DNA of 61,231 nucleotides, from the NCBI GenBank assembly GCA_900542765.1, contig UQOX01000015.1:1-61231 (forward strand). Reading direction: 5' to 3'. This stretch comes from an uncultured Porphyromonadaceae bacterium. Lineage in GTDB: Bacteria; Bacteroidota; Bacteroidia; Bacteroidales; UBA11471. The notes under the pieces are model-generated. The model ran no database searches, was not told where the DNA came from, and saw nothing but the letters and a program-made list of their open reading frames with translations. Both the position numbers and the translations under genes were made by a program. Positions 59,601 through 61,231 of the stretch are shown here, one piece after another (within the stretch, counting starts at the first letter, position 1; every line of letters starts with the position of its first letter).

Positions 59601-61231
59601 CGTGGAGAAAGCCATTCTTGACGTTACGGCCGACGACCTCTCGCGCACCTACGGAGCCGAGAACCCGACGCTGACCCTCTCATACAGCGGATTTGCCAAC
59701 GGCGAAGACGAAGCCGTGCTTACCAGCCTCCCCACCCTCTCGTGCGAAGCAACCCCCCAATCGCCGGCCGGAAGCTATGACATCACGGTGAGTGGCGGTG
59801 AAGGCAGCAACTACACCCTCGAATACACCCCGGGTACCCTTACCGTGGAGAAAGCGCCGCTGACGGTCACGGCCGACGACCAAACGCGTTCTTATGGCGA
59901 GGAGAACCCCACACTCACCTTCACATACAGCGGTTTCGTCAACGGCGAGGACGAGTCGGTACTCACCATGCAACCGTCGGCCTCGTGCGAGGCGACCTCC
60001 ACGTCTCAGGCCGGACGCTATGACATCATCGTCAGCGGCGGCGAAGACGAGAACTACCGGTTTGTGTATGTGAAAGGTGCACTCACCGTCACCGCCTCGT
60101 CGGGTGAACTCACCTTCACCGCCATCGGCGAGAAAACCTACGGCGACGCCCCCTTTGCCCTGAAAATCTCGTCGCCCAACACCGAGACCCCCATCACCTT
60201 CTCCATCGAAGATGAAAGCATCGCCACCATCAGCGACGGCACGGTAACGATACTCAAAGCCGGCAAGACTACCATCTCCGCCCACCAGGCCGCATCGACC
60301 AACTTCGGCGAGGCGACGACGACAACCGAACTGGTGGTGAACAAAGCCCCCCTTACCATACAGGCCGAAAACAAGAGCCGCAAGTATGGCGAGGCCAACC
60401 CGACCCTCACCCTCGTGTATGAAGGCTTTGTCAACGGCGACAACAAAGACGACATCGAGGTTCCCGAAATTGCTTGCGAGGCAACTTCCACCTCCATACC
60501 GGGCAACTACCCCATCACACTCACCGAAATAACCGACGAGCGATATGCAATAGAGACCCTCGACGGTGTACTGACCATCGGGAAAGCGACCCTCGAAGTA
60601 AGTTGCCGCAACGAATCGAGCATCGTGGGACAAACGCCGGTCACCGACTTCGAACTCTACATCACCGGCTTTGTCAACGGGGAAGAACGTTCGGTCATCG
60701 ACTTGATGCCCACCGTGACGTGCGAAGTGACGGTCTCCTCGCCCATTGGCTTCTATCCGCTCATCATCAGCGGCGGCGAGGACGATTGCTATGATTTCAA
60801 TTACACCGAAGGAACATATACCGTGCGGTCAGCCACCTTGTCGAAGACCATGATTTCGCTCATGAGCATCGACACCAAACGCTACGGCGACGCCCCGTTT
60901 GCCCCCACCGTCACCACCAACAACAATGAGACCGAAGTGGAATTTGTCTTCGGTAACCCGGGCGTTGTGGAATACAAGGAGGGTGCGTTCCATATCCTCA
61001 AAAGCGGAACAACCACCTTGAAAGCCGTACAAAAGAGCAGCCCCAACTACACCGAGGGTGAATCGAAAGAAATCACCCTCACCGTAGAGAAAGCCCCGCT
61101 GCAAGTGATTGCCGGCGACACGATGCGCATCGAGGGCGAGGAGAATCCCGCATTTGTCCTCTCCTACCGCGGCTTCCTCAACGGAGATAACGCCTCCTGC
61201 CTCGACGTCCTGCCCACCGCCTCCTGCGAGG
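56683..61231 (+). CDS. Very large secreted protein with PCMD-like N-terminus and tandem Ig-like/MBG repeats (partial, runs off the window)
   Basis: The frame is open from 56683 to the window end (1516 codons seen, no stop). A signal peptide ends IAYGQ (about residue 23). Residues about 25-240 resemble the PCMD carbohydrate-related domain (LPNPGFENWVS, MTVWVKYVPGNAGDYA, YIDDIEFVY). A short strand-rich module follows, then at least nine MBG-type repeats marked by patterns such as TRAFGEKNP, SRSYGEENP and SRKYGEANP with YSGFVNG. These are interleaved with six Ig-like units marked GEKTYGDA and TILKAG. It is probably a cell-surface adhesin or carbohydrate-binding protein; the C-terminal anchor is outside the window. 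Confidence 0.85.
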   Translation, partial: MKKLNIRILLLLFSAALPFIAYGQYQLPNPGFENWVSAEKGEEPVGFHSFNSASASGIYSIAKTADQLSKEMETRPGSSGSYSARINSRATFGTNANGNLTTGQIVAGSATPSSTDNHNRSYPSNTGYNQPFTGKPDAMTVWVKYVPGNAGDYARVNTVIHGNSNYQDPEDKDYTSIKYAQATLNYQAAAGNGWQQLNIPFNVVNSSVTPAYILISFSTNKDAGKGTANDVVYIDDIEFVYNSRLASLKVGGNNISGFDKNTYEYSYTVNSLSSLPTVTATADGIGASVTQSTSDGSTTVTVKGNDYSSNPSNIHTYVINYTVNTTITASDVITTYGTEKALSVTTNNNQSALEYAVADPTIARVENGKVVPLKAGSTTLTISQKASKNYTAASKTVKITVNKAYLTVTANNATRAFGAGNPTFTLSYSGFVNNDTEANLTTRPTATCSATATSPAGTYDITVSGGKSDNYTFIYKKGTLTVTSAAAQITITPIGEKTYGDAAFNIQATSTNTSTAITYTVADPTVATISNGRVTILKAGSTTITASQAASGNFNATSATTTLVVNKAPLTVTANDATRAFGEKNPTFTLSYSGFVNGDTEDDLSIKPNAFCNATTSSPVGTYDITVGGGVSSNYAFTYVKGTLTVSSSAAQIAITPIGEKTYGNAPFELQATSPNKETAITYSIENPAIASINGSTVTILKAGSTTITAHQAASGNYEEASATTELVVNKALLTVTADNASRSYGEENPALTFSYSGFVNGENESVLTSLPTVTCEATTESPAGSYDIVVSGGAAENYTLRYVNGTLSVLASSGELTFTAIGEKTYGDAAFDLQVSSPNTETPITFTVEDPTIASLSGNTVTILKAGKTTITAHQDASTNYGEASATAPLVVNKAPLKASANDASRAYGEANPTFSFSYEGFVNGDSESDLVLPPTATTEANPASPVGTYDIVAGGDDDVNYTYAFANATLTVEKAILDVTADDLSRTYGAENPTLTLSYSGFANGEDEAVLTSLPTLSCEATPQSPAGSYDITVSGGEGSNYTLEYTPGTLTVEKAPLTVTADDQTRSYGEENPTLTFTYSGFVNGEDESVLTMQPSASCEATSTSQAGRYDIIVSGGEDENYRFVYVKGALTVTASSGELTFTAIGEKTYGDAPFALKISSPNTETPITFSIEDESIATISDGTVTILKAGKTTISAHQAASTNFGEATTTTELVVNKAPLTIQAENKSRKYGEANPTLTLVYEGFVNGDNKDDIEVPEIACEATSTSIPGNYPITLTEITDERYAIETLDGVLTIGKATLEVSCRNESSIVGQTPVTDFELYITGFVNGEERSVIDLMPTVTCEVTVSSPIGFYPLIISGGEDDCYDFNYTEGTYTVRSATLSKTMISLMSIDTKRYGDAPFAPTVTTNNNETEVEFVFGNPGVVEYKEGAFHILKSGTTTLKAVQKSSPNYTEGESKEITLTVEKAPLQVIAGDTMRIEGEENPAFVLSYRGFLNGDNASCLDVLPTASCE
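57650..61231 (+). repeat. Coding tandem repeats of MBG and Ig-like units
   Basis: Repeat units of roughly 75-90 codons recur. Clear DNA-level copies exist, for example the Ig-like unit starts at about 59131 and 60109, and the phrase acgatactcaaagc recurs at about 58746-60266. MBG units become more diverged after 60600. The repeats end beyond the window. Confidence 0.8.

Noticed and set aside
59680..60633. 317-codon minus-strand frame within the repeat protein
   Set aside because: It mirrors the MBG repeats on the opposite strand; its periodicity follows the plus-strand units.
57650..61231. Tandem repeats considered as a CRISPR or minisatellite
   Set aside because: The units keep the reading frame and encode MBG/Ig-like domains; they are protein repeats.

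Overview
The window is a 61 kb piece of a Bacteroidales chromosome. Evidence for this is a serine palmitoyltransferase of the Bacteroides type, a fused LpxC-FabZ, an ApgM-like protein in the threonine operon, many DUF families typical of the order (DUF4301, DUF4831, DUF4932, PCMD), and repeated promoters of the Bacteroidetes form (TTG, about 20 bp, TAnnTTTG). The sequence looks moderately GC-rich, so a gut lineage such as Barnesiellaceae is possible, but genus is only a guess. Nearly everything is core genome. I see no rRNA, tRNA, CRISPR array, phage or insertion sequence.

Layout. 1-2.4 kb: end of a ketodeoxygluconate-kinase-like gene, KDPG aldolase and a hexuronate transporter (hexuronate use). 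2.5-5.6 kb: an AT-richer pair (propeller lipoprotein, small barrel) and an exported papain-like peptidase. 5.8-11.1 kb: serine palmitoyltransferase divergent from the lipid A operon lpxD-lpxC/fabZ-lpxA and a PF07929 gene. 11.2-15.8 kb (minus strand): bcp-recA, a carboxynorspermidine-dehydrogenase-like gene, and DUF4301. 15.9-20.2 kb: a long RelA/SpoT protein overlapping an unknown lipoprotein, then rpsF-rpsR-rplI. 20.5-27.5 kb: a division protein and membrane protein on the minus strand, then coaX, an outer-membrane protein, lptC, a CorC-like protein and a PpiD-like chaperone. 27.6-29.9 kb: rlmN and pdxA. 30-34.7 kb: a regulatory stretch with PadR/PspC, a DUF4932 protease-like protein, and an ECF sigma factor with a candidate anti-sigma and a divergent membrane protein. 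34.8-40 kb: the minus-strand threonine operon thrA-apgM-thrC. 40.4-44.5 kb: a GH28 pectinase, pepD, a small membrane protein and an OmpH/Skp-like lipoprotein. 44.5-50.8 kb: pgeF-obg, hpt-adk, then nnr and DUF4831. 50.8-56.4 kb: a small barrel, pyruvate:ferredoxin oxidoreductase and an AAA/DUF4143 ATPase. 56.7 kb to the end: a very long secreted protein with a PCMD-like N-terminus and tandem MBG/Ig-like repeats, cut by the window edge.

The most interesting signals are regulatory. An 11+9 bp mirror-symmetric pair of divergent ECF-type promoters (33539-33628) lies between the sigma gene and a small membrane-protein gene. A near-perfect 27-bp dyad overlies the -33 element of the padR-pspC promoter. 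A terminator and mini-ORF precede thrA. Among proteins, the RelA/SpoT homologue has lost the HD hydrolase motif but kept an RXKD synthetase, and the DUF4143 ATPase has Gln where the Walker B Glu is expected.
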